Positions 8,257-16,683 are shown, counted from the stretch's first letter. The stretch: DNA of 44,336 bases from Nitrosomonas oligotropha (GCF_009833085.1 NZ_QRBZ01000006.1:1-44336); one strand, 5' to 3'. Program-made: numbers and translations. The notes: generated from the letters alone by a model not told the origin.

Positions 8257-9782
8257 AACATCCCTCTCAGCACCTTCAAATCCTCCTGAATCTCCACCTC
8301 CAGCGCCTCCAATCGATCCAGAATCACCAGCGGCGATTCATATTCGACCTGCTGGTATTCAATTTCCCGGTAGCGGTTGATCGACAGATCGTATTGGTTG
8401 ACGGCGATGTCCGCCTTGCTCACCGCAAAAGCCTGTTGTTTTTTATCCTCGAAATCCTGTGGGGTCGTTTTCCACTGCTCATACCGGGCAATAATGTCCG
8501 GGATATTATTCCTGGCATGAAGCACTGGATTCCCGCCTGCGCGGGAATGACGGATGAGTTCCTGCTGTTGTTCCGGCGTCAATAGCGGTTCGCGCTTGTC
8601 GTCCAGGCTGTAGCCGTCGGCCTGCATGTCATAAAACCATACGTTATCCGTGCCGCCGGAGTCGGTGCGGGTGAAGATCAGGATCGCGGTCGACACGCCG
8701 GCGTAGGGTTTGAATACGCCGGCGGGCATGGAGATGACGGCGTTGAGCTGGTGCTGTTCCACCAGGGTTTGCCGCAGTTGCCGGTGTGCGTTGCTGGAGC
8801 CGAACAGCACGCCGTCCGGCACGATGCAGGCGCAGCGCCCGCCGGGTTTAAGTTGTTGCAAGAACAGGCTGATGAACAGCAGTTCGGTTTTTTTGGTTTT
8901 GCACACTTGCAGCAGGTCCTTGGCGGTACCGTCAAAATCGAGCGAGCCTTTGAACGGCGGATTGGCCAGAATCAGCGTGTAGGCGTTGCGATGCAACGAA
9001 TGGTCTTCGCTGAGGCTGTCGCGATTCTCAATCGACGGGTTGTCGATGCCGTGCAGCGTCATATTCATCGCGCCGATGCGCAGCATGGACGAATCGAAAT
9101 CCGCGCCGTGGAACATGTGGTGATGAAAATGTTCCTTCAACGTTTCATCGAGCAGCATGGTTTTGTGCTGCTGCTCCAGGTATTCCGCCGCCACGACCAG
9201 ATAACCGCAGGTGCCGCACGCCGGATCGCCGATGATGTCCTTCGGCGTCGGGGCGGTAAGTTCTACCATCAGCTTGATGATATGCCGCGGCGTGCGAAAC
9301 TGCCCATTTCTTCCAGCGGTGGCGATCTTCGACAGCATGTATTCATACAGATCGCCTTTGGTGTCGCGGTCGTGCATCGGGATGGCATCGAGCATGTTGG
9401 TGACTTTATCCAGCAGCGCCGGGGTCGGAATGATGAACACCGCATCCTTCATGAAACGCGTATATGCACTGCCCGCGCAGCCATTGAGCGATTTGATGAA
9501 CGGAAACACTTGGTCGCGGAACACGGTGAACTTGCGCTCGGGATCGAAATCCTTGAAGCGCGACCAGCGCAGATCGCTTTGCTGTACTTCAAAAATGGGG
9601 TTCTCAACCGGCTCGCCAAGCAGACTGGCTTTTTTTTCCTTCGCGATATGCATCTCATCCAGGCGTTTGGCGAACAACAGATAGGTAATCTGCTCGATCA
9701 CCGACAGCGGATTGGACACGCCGCCCGCCGAGAAGGTGTTCCAGATTTGATCGACTTGATTCTTAATGGCGCCGGTAATCAT
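8253..9782 (-). CDS. hsdM: Type I DNA methyltransferase, M subunit (N6-adenine)
   Basis: The 509-residue methylase subunit that protects host DNA by adenine methylation and forms the core to which HsdS and HsdR bind. The N-terminal helical HsdM_N domain starts IKNQVDQIWNTF. The AdoMet-binding motif I reads DPACGTCGYL at 186-195, where the family usually has GTGG. The catalytic motif IV is ANPPF at 273-277. Residues 411-419 read RHSRAGGNP, which is not family sequence but a palindromic REP element translated in frame; it falls in a variable loop before the conserved C-terminal KADIAVNQYDLSINRY. First gene of the hsdM-hsdS operon. Confidence 0.95.
   Translation of the reverse strand: MITGAIKNQVDQIWNTFSAGGVSNPLSVIEQITYLLFAKRLDEMHIAKEKKASLLGEPVENPIFEVQQSDLRWSRFKDFDPERKFTVFRDQVFPFIKSLNGCAGSAYTRFMKDAVFIIPTPALLDKVTNMLDAIPMHDRDTKGDLYEYMLSKIATAGRNGQFRTPRHIIKLMVELTAPTPKDIIGDPACGTCGYLVVAAEYLEQQHKTMLLDETLKEHFHHHMFHGADFDSSMLRIGAMNMTLHGIDNPSIENRDSLSEDHSLHRNAYTLILANPPFKGSLDFDGTAKDLLQVCKTKKTELLFISLFLQQLKPGGRCACIVPDGVLFGSSNAHRQLRQTLVEQHQLNAVISMPAGVFKPYAGVSTAILIFTRTDSGGTDNVWFYDMQADGYSLDDKREPLLTPEQQQELIRHSRAGGNPVLHARNNIPDIIARYEQWKTTPQDFEDKKQQAFAVSKADIAVNQYDLSINRYREIEYQQVEYESPLVILDRLEALEVEIQEDLKVLRGML
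8526..8553. repeat. REP-type palindrome inside hsdM
   Basis: ATTCCCGC (8529-8536) and GCGGGAAT (8541-8548) form a perfect eight-base stem with a four-base loop, within TGGATTC...GAATGACGG. This is the same frame as the intergenic units at 6.6-7.0 kb, with different but still complementary stem bases. On the minus strand it encodes RHSRAGGNP of HsdM without breaking the reading frame. Confidence 0.85.
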
Positions 9783-10063
9783 GATTTGGATACTTGTGCT
9801 CTATCGTGAAAGACCGCAGCGTACAACAACCGGCACGGAAAATGAACGAAAATCTGGTGCTTAGCATTCAGCATTCCATCTATTACCGCCAGGTATTCGC
9901 CCGGCGTAAAAAATATTACCGTTTAACCATCCTCCTCTGTCAACGAATAGTAACCTGCTTCGTTAATTGCTCTCGAATGACAGGCTCCCGGCTTGATGGG
10001 AGCGTCAGAATTGCAGCTTTACAAAAAATTTAACTAATAAAATATGCTCGCTCCGCGCTCGTT

Positions 10064-11170
10064 ATGAGAAAACTGAATATTGCCTATACCTGTAATGTAA
10101 GAAAGCCATGGATGGAAGACGAACGCTATGGTGAGTTTGAAGGTCCGGATACCATCAATGCGGTGACAGCAGCACTTGAACGCATCGGCGCGAATGTCGA
10201 ATTGATCGATGTCGGACCGGATATTTACGCGCAGCTCGAAAAACGCAAAGAACAGATCGATTTGGTCTTCAATAACACCGAAGGATTGGATGAAAAGGAA
10301 TTGCGCGAAGCTATCGTGCCGTTCTTTTGCGAACATCTGCATATTCCCTACACCGGCAGCAGCCCCAAGACTTTCATCAACAAAATGGATAAGGCGACGG
10401 CCAAGAAGATCGTTGCGTATGATGCTGTGCCGACCGCGCGCTTCCAGCTCATGATGCCGGGGGAGCAGCTCGGCGATTTAGCTTTCCCGTTGATGGTCAA
10501 GCCCTACAGCGAAGGCACCAGCATCGGCATCAGCCAAAAGAGCAAAGTGCACACGATTGCCGAACTCAATGAAGCCGTGAGCGCGGTTTATGCACAATTC
10601 AACCAGCCCGCACTGGTTGAGGAATTCCTGCCCGGTAACGAATACACCATCGGCCTGATTGGCAATTATGTGCTGCCTATCCTCGAAATCGACTTCGCCA
10701 AGATTCCCGGACAACCGCATGTGCGCGATCCGCATGTAAAAGATATCGAGAATCCCTACATTTCGCATCTCGATTGGAGCGAAAAAGCGAAAAGCTACGC
10801 GAAAATCGCCATTGAGGCGCACGAAGCACTTGAGGTGCGCGACTATAACCGCATGGATTTCCGCGAACGCGATGGCCAGCTGTATTTTCTCGAAGCCAAT
10901 GTGATTCCTGGCGTTCACCCAACCGAAGCGGATCTGACCAATATGTGCCGGCACGCAAACATCGCGCACAACGACATGATCGCTCTGATCGTTTACACCG
11001 CCGTGCAGCGGCTTTCGCTCAGATACCCGGAACGATTCGCAGGGAAAACCGGACTGCTGGAGGACCTGGCGCATCAAGCCATTGGCAAAGCGGCTCACGC
11101 AGGCACAATCACCTATCGCGACCGGGTGTACACCCTTTTAGGAAAACCAACGGCGGAGCACGCATCATGA
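10064..11170 (+). CDS. D-Ala-D-Ala ligase-like ATP-grasp enzyme
   Basis: A 368-residue ATP-grasp ligase that should join a carboxylate, activated as acyl-phosphate, to an amine. ATP-grasp residues are visible: Lys146 in PLMVKPYSEGTSIG, VEEFLPG (185-191), Asp265 in RMDF, and Glu277/Asn279 in FLEANVIPG. It resembles Ddl throughout the catalytic half but is about 60 residues longer than the usual Ddl. It sits in a cluster with an acetyltransferase and a DapF-like epimerase rather than in the mur/fts cluster where the peptidoglycan ddl normally lies. I infer a specialised amino-acid ligase, not cell-wall Ddl. It overlaps the next gene in an ATGA. Confidence 0.8.
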   Translation: MRKLNIAYTCNVRKPWMEDERYGEFEGPDTINAVTAALERIGANVELIDVGPDIYAQLEKRKEQIDLVFNNTEGLDEKELREAIVPFFCEHLHIPYTGSSPKTFINKMDKATAKKIVAYDAVPTARFQLMMPGEQLGDLAFPLMVKPYSEGTSIGISQKSKVHTIAELNEAVSAVYAQFNQPALVEEFLPGNEYTIGLIGNYVLPILEIDFAKIPGQPHVRDPHVKDIENPYISHLDWSEKAKSYAKIAIEAHEALEVRDYNRMDFRERDGQLYFLEANVIPGVHPTEADLTNMCRHANIAHNDMIALIVYTAVQRLSLRYPERFAGKTGLLEDLAHQAIGKAAHAGTITYRDRVYTLLGKPTAEHAS

Positions 11171-11619
11171 TTGTATCGATCTCCAAGGAACTGCACGCCG
11201 ACCTGATAAAAATTGCGCTGCAAGACATTGGTTCCATGTATGAAGCAGCCATTCGCGACGAATTGGAAGACATCGCACGCGGTAAGAATTTTGGCGTTTG
11301 CGCCATGGATAACGGCAAACCGGTCGGTTACGCCATCGCCAGAAAGACGGTTGATACCTATCACCTGCTGACATTGGCGGTTGATAAGGCGCATCGCAGC
11401 AAAGGCTTCGGTTCTCTGATGCTGGATAGTGTTTTCGCGGAAATTGAGCGGCAAGGCGGAAAAATCCTCAATGTCGTAACCGACGCCGATGCCAATGAAA
11501 GTTTGCGGTTTTATCTGAAAAACGGCTTTGCCCTGACCGGCATTGTGCAGGATGAATTTATCCCGGGCGTAGCCCAGGCCCATCTCACAAGACGGGCGGG
11601 CTACAGGCCCTTTAGCTAG
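11167..11619 (+). CDS. GNAT-family N-acetyltransferase
   Basis: A 150-residue GNAT domain protein that transfers an acetyl group from acetyl-CoA to an amine. The acetyl-CoA pyrophosphate loop is LAVDKAHRSKGFGSLML (R-x-K-G-x-G), followed by the ADANESLRFYLKNGF segment typical of the last helix and strand. The start codon shares ATGA with the stop of the upstream ligase gene, so the two are translationally coupled, which argues for a common pathway. Substrate unknown; the neighbours suggest an amino acid or a dipeptide. Confidence 0.82.
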   Translation: MIVSISKELHADLIKIALQDIGSMYEAAIRDELEDIARGKNFGVCAMDNGKPVGYAIARKTVDTYHLLTLAVDKAHRSKGFGSLMLDSVFAEIERQGGKILNVVTDADANESLRFYLKNGFALTGIVQDEFIPGVAQAHLTRRAGYRPFS

Positions 11620-11678
11620 GCAGGAAAGCAGCTGTTCTTGCCATTTCATAACGATGCATTCAAGAGACGGACTGGATC

Positions 11679-12518
11679 ATGAGAATTAAAGCGACAAAAA
11701 TGGATGGGTGTGGCAATTCTTTCCTCGTGGTGGATGAGATGAAAACACCTTTGGCTGGATTTAACCGTTCGCTGATTTCCAGCGCGCTGGCCACACAACA
11801 CGAAACCGACGGCATTCTTTTCGTCGATGTGGATCCGCTGCAACGCACACCGACGATGAAAATCTTCGATCGCGACGGCACCGAGGAAACCATGTGCGGT
11901 AACGGTCTGCGTTGCGCCACGCGCTATTTGCACGATACCTACATCCGTAATGACATTTTTTCGATTGTCACCGGCGACGGCAAAAAGGAAGTACGCGTCA
12001 TCGACGATTTGACCGAGGTGAATTTGGGCGAAGCGCGAGAATACCGGCAAATTAACGATCAACTGCATTACGTTTTCACCGGTGTTCCGCATGTGGTGGT
12101 GATCGGTTCGGAAATGAGCTTGGAAAACGCCAGAATCTTTGGCAAATCGATACGCGAAGAAAAATCGCTGTGTGAATTTGTCGGTCACCCGGAAGGCGTT
12201 AACGTTAATTTTATCTGGCGCGATGCGGACGGCATTTCCGTGCGCACGTTTGAAGTCGGCGTGGAGGATGTCACGCTGAGCTGCGGTACAGGCAGCGCGG
12301 CAAGCGCGTATGTGGCGGCAAAAGTCTTCGGCACGCCATTACCGATCATCACGAATTCGCTCGGCGGCAGCCTGAAAATTTCGAACACTGACGGACGCTT
12401 GTCAATTCGCGGCCTGACGCGTTATCAAGGCAAGGTCACCGGATTTGTGAACAGCATTCACCCCAAATCCAACGGTCCGATTGACTACCACCATCACCAG
12501 CAACAACAAAACTGGTAA
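11679..12518 (+). CDS. Diaminopimelate epimerase-like (DapF-fold) epimerase
   Basis: A 279-residue cofactor-independent epimerase of the DapF family, which inverts an amino-acid alpha carbon using two cysteines. Both are present: Cys73 in MCGNGLRC and Cys202 in SCGTGSA, with GVPHVVV and VNVNFI between them. The substrate-binding N-terminal motif is DGCGNSF where canonical DapF has GLGNDF, and the C-terminus ends in an odd His/Gln run (IDYHHHQQQQNW). It may be the lysine/peptidoglycan DapF, but the divergent motif and the ligase-GNAT neighbours make a paralogue acting on another amino acid plausible. I give no gene symbol for that reason. Confidence 0.8.
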   Translation: MRIKATKMDGCGNSFLVVDEMKTPLAGFNRSLISSALATQHETDGILFVDVDPLQRTPTMKIFDRDGTEETMCGNGLRCATRYLHDTYIRNDIFSIVTGDGKKEVRVIDDLTEVNLGEAREYRQINDQLHYVFTGVPHVVVIGSEMSLENARIFGKSIREEKSLCEFVGHPEGVNVNFIWRDADGISVRTFEVGVEDVTLSCGTGSAASAYVAAKVFGTPLPIITNSLGGSLKISNTDGRLSIRGLTRYQGKVTGFVNSIHPKSNGPIDYHHHQQQQNW

Positions 12519-12557
12519 TTCGCAACCCGCGCGAGTGCTTACTTAAGGTTTTTCTTT

Positions 12558-12842
12558 ATGGAATTTTCAATTGTTACTTTTTTATTAATCATGGCTGCAA
12601 TGGCACTCGCTGATGTCTGCTGGACGCTATATTTCATCGATGTAGAAGAAAGAAGAGCGCACCCCGCCGCATTCTGGTCTGCAATGATTATTCTGGTCAC
12701 GGCATTCACCGTCACCAATTATGTCGAAAACAAAATTTATATTGCAGCCGCTTTTTTGGGTGCGTATTTTGGCACCTACGTAACAATCAAGTGGAAACTG
12801 AAAAAAGAAAATGAGATGAAGCAAAAATCACTCGTCGAATAA
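12558..12842 (+). CDS. Small inner-membrane protein, unknown function
   Basis: A 94-residue protein with three likely membrane segments (about 5-27, 38-56 and 60-78) and a charged C-terminal tail rich in Lys and Glu. I do not recognise a family. It follows the epimerase gene by 39 bases with a TTAAGG about 10 bases upstream of the ATG, so it is probably the last gene of the ligase-GNAT-epimerase cluster. A role in export or anchoring of the cluster product would be speculation. Confidence 0.65.
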   Translation: MEFSIVTFLLIMAAMALADVCWTLYFIDVEERRAHPAAFWSAMIILVTAFTVTNYVENKIYIAAAFLGAYFGTYVTIKWKLKKENEMKQKSLVE

Positions 12843-12856
12843 CATTCAATTCCCTC

Positions 12857-12881
12857 TCTAGCCGATTCTCAATCGGCTAGA
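12857..12881. repeat. Perfect 11-bp inverted repeat
   Basis: TCTAGCCGATT, a three-base loop, then AATCGGCTAGA, fifteen bases after the stop of the small membrane protein. No T run follows on either strand, so it may be a processing hairpin or a weak or Rho-assisted terminator. Confidence 0.6.
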
Positions 12882-13156
12882 TCGCAAAACTCAAAGCCAT
12901 CGATTTCTCCCTTGCCGTTTCGTCCGCTTCGCCCTCAAAGCGAAGCGGATACACTTGCATATTAATGAATCAAATCATCAAAATAATATATATTTTGACA
13001 AACCATTCAATTTAATGTAAATGGGATTTGCGTCAATTCGAGGAAGGGTGTTTCTAATTTTTTAAAACTATTTCATACCGGCCGTTGCGCATTCCATTCA
13101 AGAAGTATTGTTGAATTCAATCTCTAGCACCGGCCCATACAGACAGGAGCTTAATC
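12882..13156. promoter_or_regulatory. Leader region of the PEP-CTERM gene
   Basis: A second hairpin, TCCGCTTCGC/GCGAAGCGGA with a seven-base loop, lies at 12923-12949. A TTGACA at 12995-13000 is followed after 17 bases by TAAATG, a possible but weak sigma-70 promoter about 135 bases upstream of the next gene. Nothing else is recognisable in this gap. Confidence 0.3.
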
Positions 13157-14278
13157 ATGCATAAAATTCGACTCCATCGCACGGCACTTGTTGCCGGTTT
13201 ATTTTTAATTTCTTTTGCACTGCCCTCTCACGCCGCTCTATTCAATATTAACAATCTGGTCACGGACGATCAAAGCGCCAATGCCGCGCAAATCACGGAT
13301 GCTGGCCTAATTAACGCGTGGGGATTGTCTTACGCACCCACCGGACCCTTCTGGATCTCCGCCAACGGTAGTGGAACATCGCCTCTATACAGCGTAAACC
13401 CGGTCGATCAAACAACCAGCAAGCTAGCCTTAACCGTTTCGATCCCAGGTGCCGGTAATGTCACCGGCCAGGTTTTCAACGGCACTAGCGCATTCAATGG
13501 CGATCGCTTTTTATTCGTAAGCGAAGACGGCACCGTTTCGGGCTGGCGCCCCGCTTTGGGTTCAACGGCCGAAACGCTCGCTACGGCATCCGCGTCTTCC
13601 CTCTATAAAGGCGCAGCACTCGGCACGATTGCCGGAGACAGCTATCTTTACGCCGCCAATTTCCATTCCGGCGCAATCGATGTATTCCCAGGTTCCATCG
13701 CATCTCCATCCCTTCCGGGTTCATTCACGGACCCTGCCCTTCCGGCTGGCTATGCACCGTTTAATGTGCAAAACTTGGGTGGTACGCTGTATGTGACTTA
13801 TGCCCAGCAAGACCCGTTATCGCCGGATGAAGTGGCAGGACCGGGACTCGGTCTGGTGGATGCCTATGACTTGCGGGGAAACTTCCTGTCTCGGATTGCG
13901 ACTGGCGGTACTTTAAATGCGCCTTGGGGGTTGGCAATCGCTCCTTCATCCTTCGGATCGATGGCCGGAGCGCTGCTGGTGGGTAATTTTGGCGATGGCC
14001 ATATCAGCGCCTTTGACCCTGCAACGCATGCATATCTAGGGCAAGTGCTTGGTTCGGATGGCAACCCTGTCGCAATCGACGGACTCTGGGCAATATCGCC
14101 CGGTAATGATGGTTTGGCGGGAAGTAGCCATCTGTTGTATTTCACCGCTGGGCCTGACGATGAAAGTCACGGATTATTCGGTGTTTTGACTCCTGTACCA
14201 GAGCCATCGGCTTATGCCATGTTGCTCATTGGCCTGGTCTCCCTCAGCGGCGTGATTGCACATCGTAATCGAAGCTAG
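13157..14278 (+). CDS. TIGR03118-type secreted protein with PEP-CTERM sorting signal
   Basis: A 373-residue exported protein. It has a signal peptide (1-26, cleavage after SHA). The body resembles the TIGR03118 family, recognised from LINAWGLSYAPTGPFWIS and later APWGLAIAP and LLVGNFGDG, which suggest a beta-propeller-like fold. The C-terminal sorting signal is VPEPSAYAMLLIGLVSL followed by an Arg-containing tail. PEP-CTERM proteins are handled by exosortase in bacteria that make exopolysaccharide and are thought to end up in the envelope or biofilm matrix; no exosortase is in the window. An AGGAG site precedes the ATG. Ligand or activity unknown. Confidence 0.88.
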   Translation: MHKIRLHRTALVAGLFLISFALPSHAALFNINNLVTDDQSANAAQITDAGLINAWGLSYAPTGPFWISANGSGTSPLYSVNPVDQTTSKLALTVSIPGAGNVTGQVFNGTSAFNGDRFLFVSEDGTVSGWRPALGSTAETLATASASSLYKGAALGTIAGDSYLYAANFHSGAIDVFPGSIASPSLPGSFTDPALPAGYAPFNVQNLGGTLYVTYAQQDPLSPDEVAGPGLGLVDAYDLRGNFLSRIATGGTLNAPWGLAIAPSSFGSMAGALLVGNFGDGHISAFDPATHAYLGQVLGSDGNPVAIDGLWAISPGNDGLAGSSHLLYFTAGPDDESHGLFGVLTPVPEPSAYAMLLIGLVSLSGVIAHRNRS

Positions 14279-14476
14279 CTGATCCGCCGGATAACAACTC
14301 CGCCATTAATTCTGCTGCGGGAAGTAAAACAGGCTTTGCCCTTTTCTCTCATTGATGGAAGAATGCGCGGAGTTCCGGAAAAATCCGGCATTGGCGTTTC
14401 CATCGCCTGCGCTCAGAAAAAATCGGGCAGATGGTTCTAACGGGCTTTGATTAATCACTAGAAAGGATATGTTGCG

Positions 14477-14629
14477 ATGAAAAAAATTCTCATGATCGGC
14501 TCATTAGTAATTTCCTTGCTCCTCTACGGAAGCTTTATACTAACCGGCAATGGGGCTGTATTAGCTTTCGTATTATTGGGGCTTGTTATCTCTTTTACCT
14601 GTGCAATGCTGTTCTTGTCGAACAAATAG
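14477..14629 (+). CDS. Short hydrophobic membrane peptide
   Basis: A 50-codon open frame starting MKKILMIGSLVISLLLYGSF with two hydrophobic segments (about 5-20 and 28-46) and ending LSNK. AAAGGA stands nine bases before the ATG, which supports translation. It resembles the many small membrane proteins of unknown role; it could also be a toxin-like peptide, but no antitoxin is evident nearby. It lies between the PEP-CTERM gene and the left end of the integrative element. Confidence 0.6.
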   Translation: MKKILMIGSLVISLLLYGSFILTGNGAVLAFVLLGLVISFTCAMLFLSNK

Positions 14630-14831
14630 ATCGCGCGGAGGTATTTAAATTTTCCCTATCGCCATTATATTAATGCAATACATAGCATCACCAATGTGCT
14701 ATAAGGTCGGAAATAACAGAAATTCACTGAAAATAATGCGCAAAAATCACTCAGCAATTTTTGCGGCATAGTTTATGGTAAGACAGTTTGAATATAAGAT
14801 ATTTGCTATACAAACAAACTGTTATAAGTAT

Positions 14832-14860
14832 TGATGGTGCCAGAAGAAACCCCGAACTGC
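14832..14860. repeat. Probable attL, degenerate copy of the tRNA-Leu 3' end
   Basis: TGATGGTGCCAGAAGA here matches TGATGGTGCCCAGAAGA at the 3' end of tRNA-Leu (26489-26505) with one base missing. Similarity continues weakly for another 14 bases (to CGAAC and CC). It lies on the expected side and in the expected orientation for the left attachment site. Confidence 0.6.
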
Positions 14861-14972
14861 CTTCCGCACGATTCCATAGAAATCCAGAAACCCCTTTCTA
14901 CAGTTCAACAGATAAGCCATTTTATAAAAATGGCGTCCATGCTAGTCCGTATTAATTCATCAGCAGCCGGTA

Positions 14973-14998
14973 TTTTTTTGGTATAGTTTTTGGTATAG
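14973..14998. promoter_or_regulatory. Left copy of a 26-bp GGTATAG repeat (integrase arm-type site?)
   Basis: T-run then GGTATAG at 14980-14986 and 14992-14998, a 12-base period, ending 21 bases before the integrase ATG. The right end of the element has the same structure at 26411-26436 in the same orientation. This suggests integrase or excisionase arm sites, possibly also controlling the integrase promoter. Confidence 0.5.
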
Positions 14999-15019
14999 GA
15001 ATTTCATGAGACCCGAACC

Positions 15020-16243
15020 ATGCCGAAAATTATTAAGAATCTTACTGATCTTGAAATCAAGACAGCGAAGCCCGGCGAAACAAAGCAAGATGGCAAAGGA
15101 TTGATGCTGATTGTGGACACAAACGGGAATAAGAGATGGACGTTGAGGTATCAGCGGCCGGATGGCAGGCGGAATATGATCGGCCTTGGATCATATCCCG
15201 ATATTTCGGCAACTATAGCACGGGCACATGCCGATGAAATCAGGCAAAGATTATTACAAGGTATTGATCCTGTCGACCATAAGAAATCGGAAAAACTGAA
15301 ACAGGAAACCGCGACACGTGGCACATTTAAAGCCGTAGCTGAAGAATGGTATACCCACAAATCCAAAGGATGGGCAAAAGAAACGGCACGCAAGGCACGG
15401 GAAATACTGGATGACTCCCTACTACCAAGACTGGCAAAGAAAGCAATTTCTGAGATTTCATCCGCTGATATCAAGCTGGTTTTATTGGAGATCCACGAAC
15501 GCGCCCCACGGCTGGCAATAAAAGCACGGCAATATTCCAATCAGATCATTCATTATGCGATTCAGGAAGGCTTGCGTGAAGATGGCCGTGAACTGTCTCT
15601 GAAGGGTGCGCTACCAGACTGCAAGAAAGGACATTATGCCGCTGTCACAAAACCCGGCGATCTGCCAGCCTTGCTCAAAGCAATTGAAGGAATAAACTCA
15701 ATTCATTCAAGGGTAGCCTTGCTAGTGTGCCTATACACAGCAACCCGTCCCGGTGTTGTCGCCGGTATGCGATGGGATGAATTGAACCTGGATAATAAGG
15801 AATGGCACATTCCAGCCAGCCGGATGAAAATGGGTAACGACCATATCACACCCCTACCCGATCAACTGATATCAACCCTGTGTAAATTACGCGATCTAGC
15901 CGGTGAATCGCCGTTCGTGTTTCCGGGTATCACTGATCCGATCAATAAGCACATGCACCGCGATAGTTTAAGCAAGGTACTCAGGGAAAATGGAATGCGT
16001 GATAAAACCGTAACGCATGGATTCCGGGCAACCTTTAGAACCATAGCACGGGAAAGACTGCGCATTGCACCTGATGTATTGGAAGCACAAATAGCACATG
16101 CAAAAAAAGGTGAAGTTCAAGCAGCTTATGACAGAACACAATTCCTAGAAGAGCGCCACAAATTGATTCAGCAATGGGCGGACTATATTGACGCATTGAA
16201 AAATAATGAAACGGTTATTCCATTATTTAAAAATGCGGTTTGA
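15020..16243 (+). CDS. Tyrosine integrase of the element
   Basis: A 407-residue site-specific recombinase of the P4 integrase type, responsible for integration and excision at tRNA-Leu. The N-terminal DUF4102-like arm-binding domain (about 1-90) contains DGKGLMLIV and WTLRYQRPDGRR. A SAM-like core-binding domain covers about 100-185. The catalytic domain has Arg243 (TATRPG), His333 and Arg336 (THGFRATFR), His360 (AQIAHAKK) and the nucleophile Tyr370 (AAYDRT). All catalytic residues are present, so it is probably active. It is transcribed inward from the left end, as usual for this class. Confidence 0.95.
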   Translation: MPKIIKNLTDLEIKTAKPGETKQDGKGLMLIVDTNGNKRWTLRYQRPDGRRNMIGLGSYPDISATIARAHADEIRQRLLQGIDPVDHKKSEKLKQETATRGTFKAVAEEWYTHKSKGWAKETARKAREILDDSLLPRLAKKAISEISSADIKLVLLEIHERAPRLAIKARQYSNQIIHYAIQEGLREDGRELSLKGALPDCKKGHYAAVTKPGDLPALLKAIEGINSIHSRVALLVCLYTATRPGVVAGMRWDELNLDNKEWHIPASRMKMGNDHITPLPDQLISTLCKLRDLAGESPFVFPGITDPINKHMHRDSLSKVLRENGMRDKTVTHGFRATFRTIARERLRIAPDVLEAQIAHAKKGEVQAAYDRTQFLEERHKLIQQWADYIDALKNNETVIPLFKNAV

Positions 16244-16270
16244 TTTTTACGACGACAAAATCATTTTATC

Positions 16271-16410
16271 CCTAACCCCTATTTTTTGAGTAGGGCAAGT
16301 AGGGCGAGTAGGGCGGAATAATCAAGAATGGCTTTGTTATTAGCTTATAGCCGCCCTACTTTTCCATGACTGTCAACGGAATTAGTAGGGCGCGCCCTAC
16401 TCTCAGGGGT
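16271..16410. repeat. Iteron-palindrome block, copy A (candidate ori/crr)
   Basis: Three GTAGGGC iterons at 16290, 16299 and 16308 (exact 9-base steps), an inverted GCCCTAC at 16353-16359, and a perfect 16-base palindrome, GTAGGGCGCGCCCTAC, at 16385-16400. A further GCCCTAC lies just outside at 16439-16445. The whole block recurs inverted at 25506-25645 with roughly 85% identity by eye. It is noncoding here, just after the integrase gene. The layout resembles binding sites of a replication initiator. Confidence 0.75.
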
Positions 16411-16683
16411 AATTCATCAGTTTTTCGCTTCAATTCTTGCCCTACGTTTCTGGATTCCGCAGCAAGTTTAAATGCGAAAATGCAGCGCGGAATTTTCCTG
16501 TTGCCGCCCCATTCAAGCGATAAAAAACTAAAGAAATTGCTTATTGTATTTTCAATTGGCACCTCCTATCATCACAGGATGAGTTAAGCTTTTGAATCTC
16601 ATTTCACTGTGGGAAAGTGCAATAATTCGGAGCAATCTATCGAATTGTGATTTTCCAATCTCTAATATTTCCGGGAGGGCACC
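16411..16683. other. Noncoding gap before the TIR-like gene
   Basis: Apart from one more GCCCTAC heptamer at 16439-16445, I see nothing recognisable. Short open frames on both strands here lack ribosome sites and family resemblance. The transcript for the TIR-like gene probably starts in this gap, but no clear promoter boxes are visible. Confidence 0.4.

Noticed and set aside
8751..9809. A 352-codon open frame antisense to hsdM
   Set aside because: It lies entirely opposite the conserved methylase gene, whose codon structure explains it. It has no ribosome site or family resemblance.
9794..10033. A 79-codon frame between hsdM and the ligase gene
   Set aside because: It lies in an intergenic gap of 281 bases with no ribosome site and no domain; chance frame.
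12857..12881. Rho-independent terminator after the ligase cluster
   Set aside because: The stem is perfect but no T run follows on either strand, so I list it only as an inverted repeat.
16290..16314. CRISPR-like array suggested by evenly spaced repeats
   Set aside because: Repeats are only 7 bp with 2-bp gaps and there are no spacers or cas genes; iterons fit better.
16366..16587. Short frames on both strands over iteron block A
   Set aside because: They cross the palindrome and iterons and lack ribosome sites; the DNA repeat explains the sequence better.
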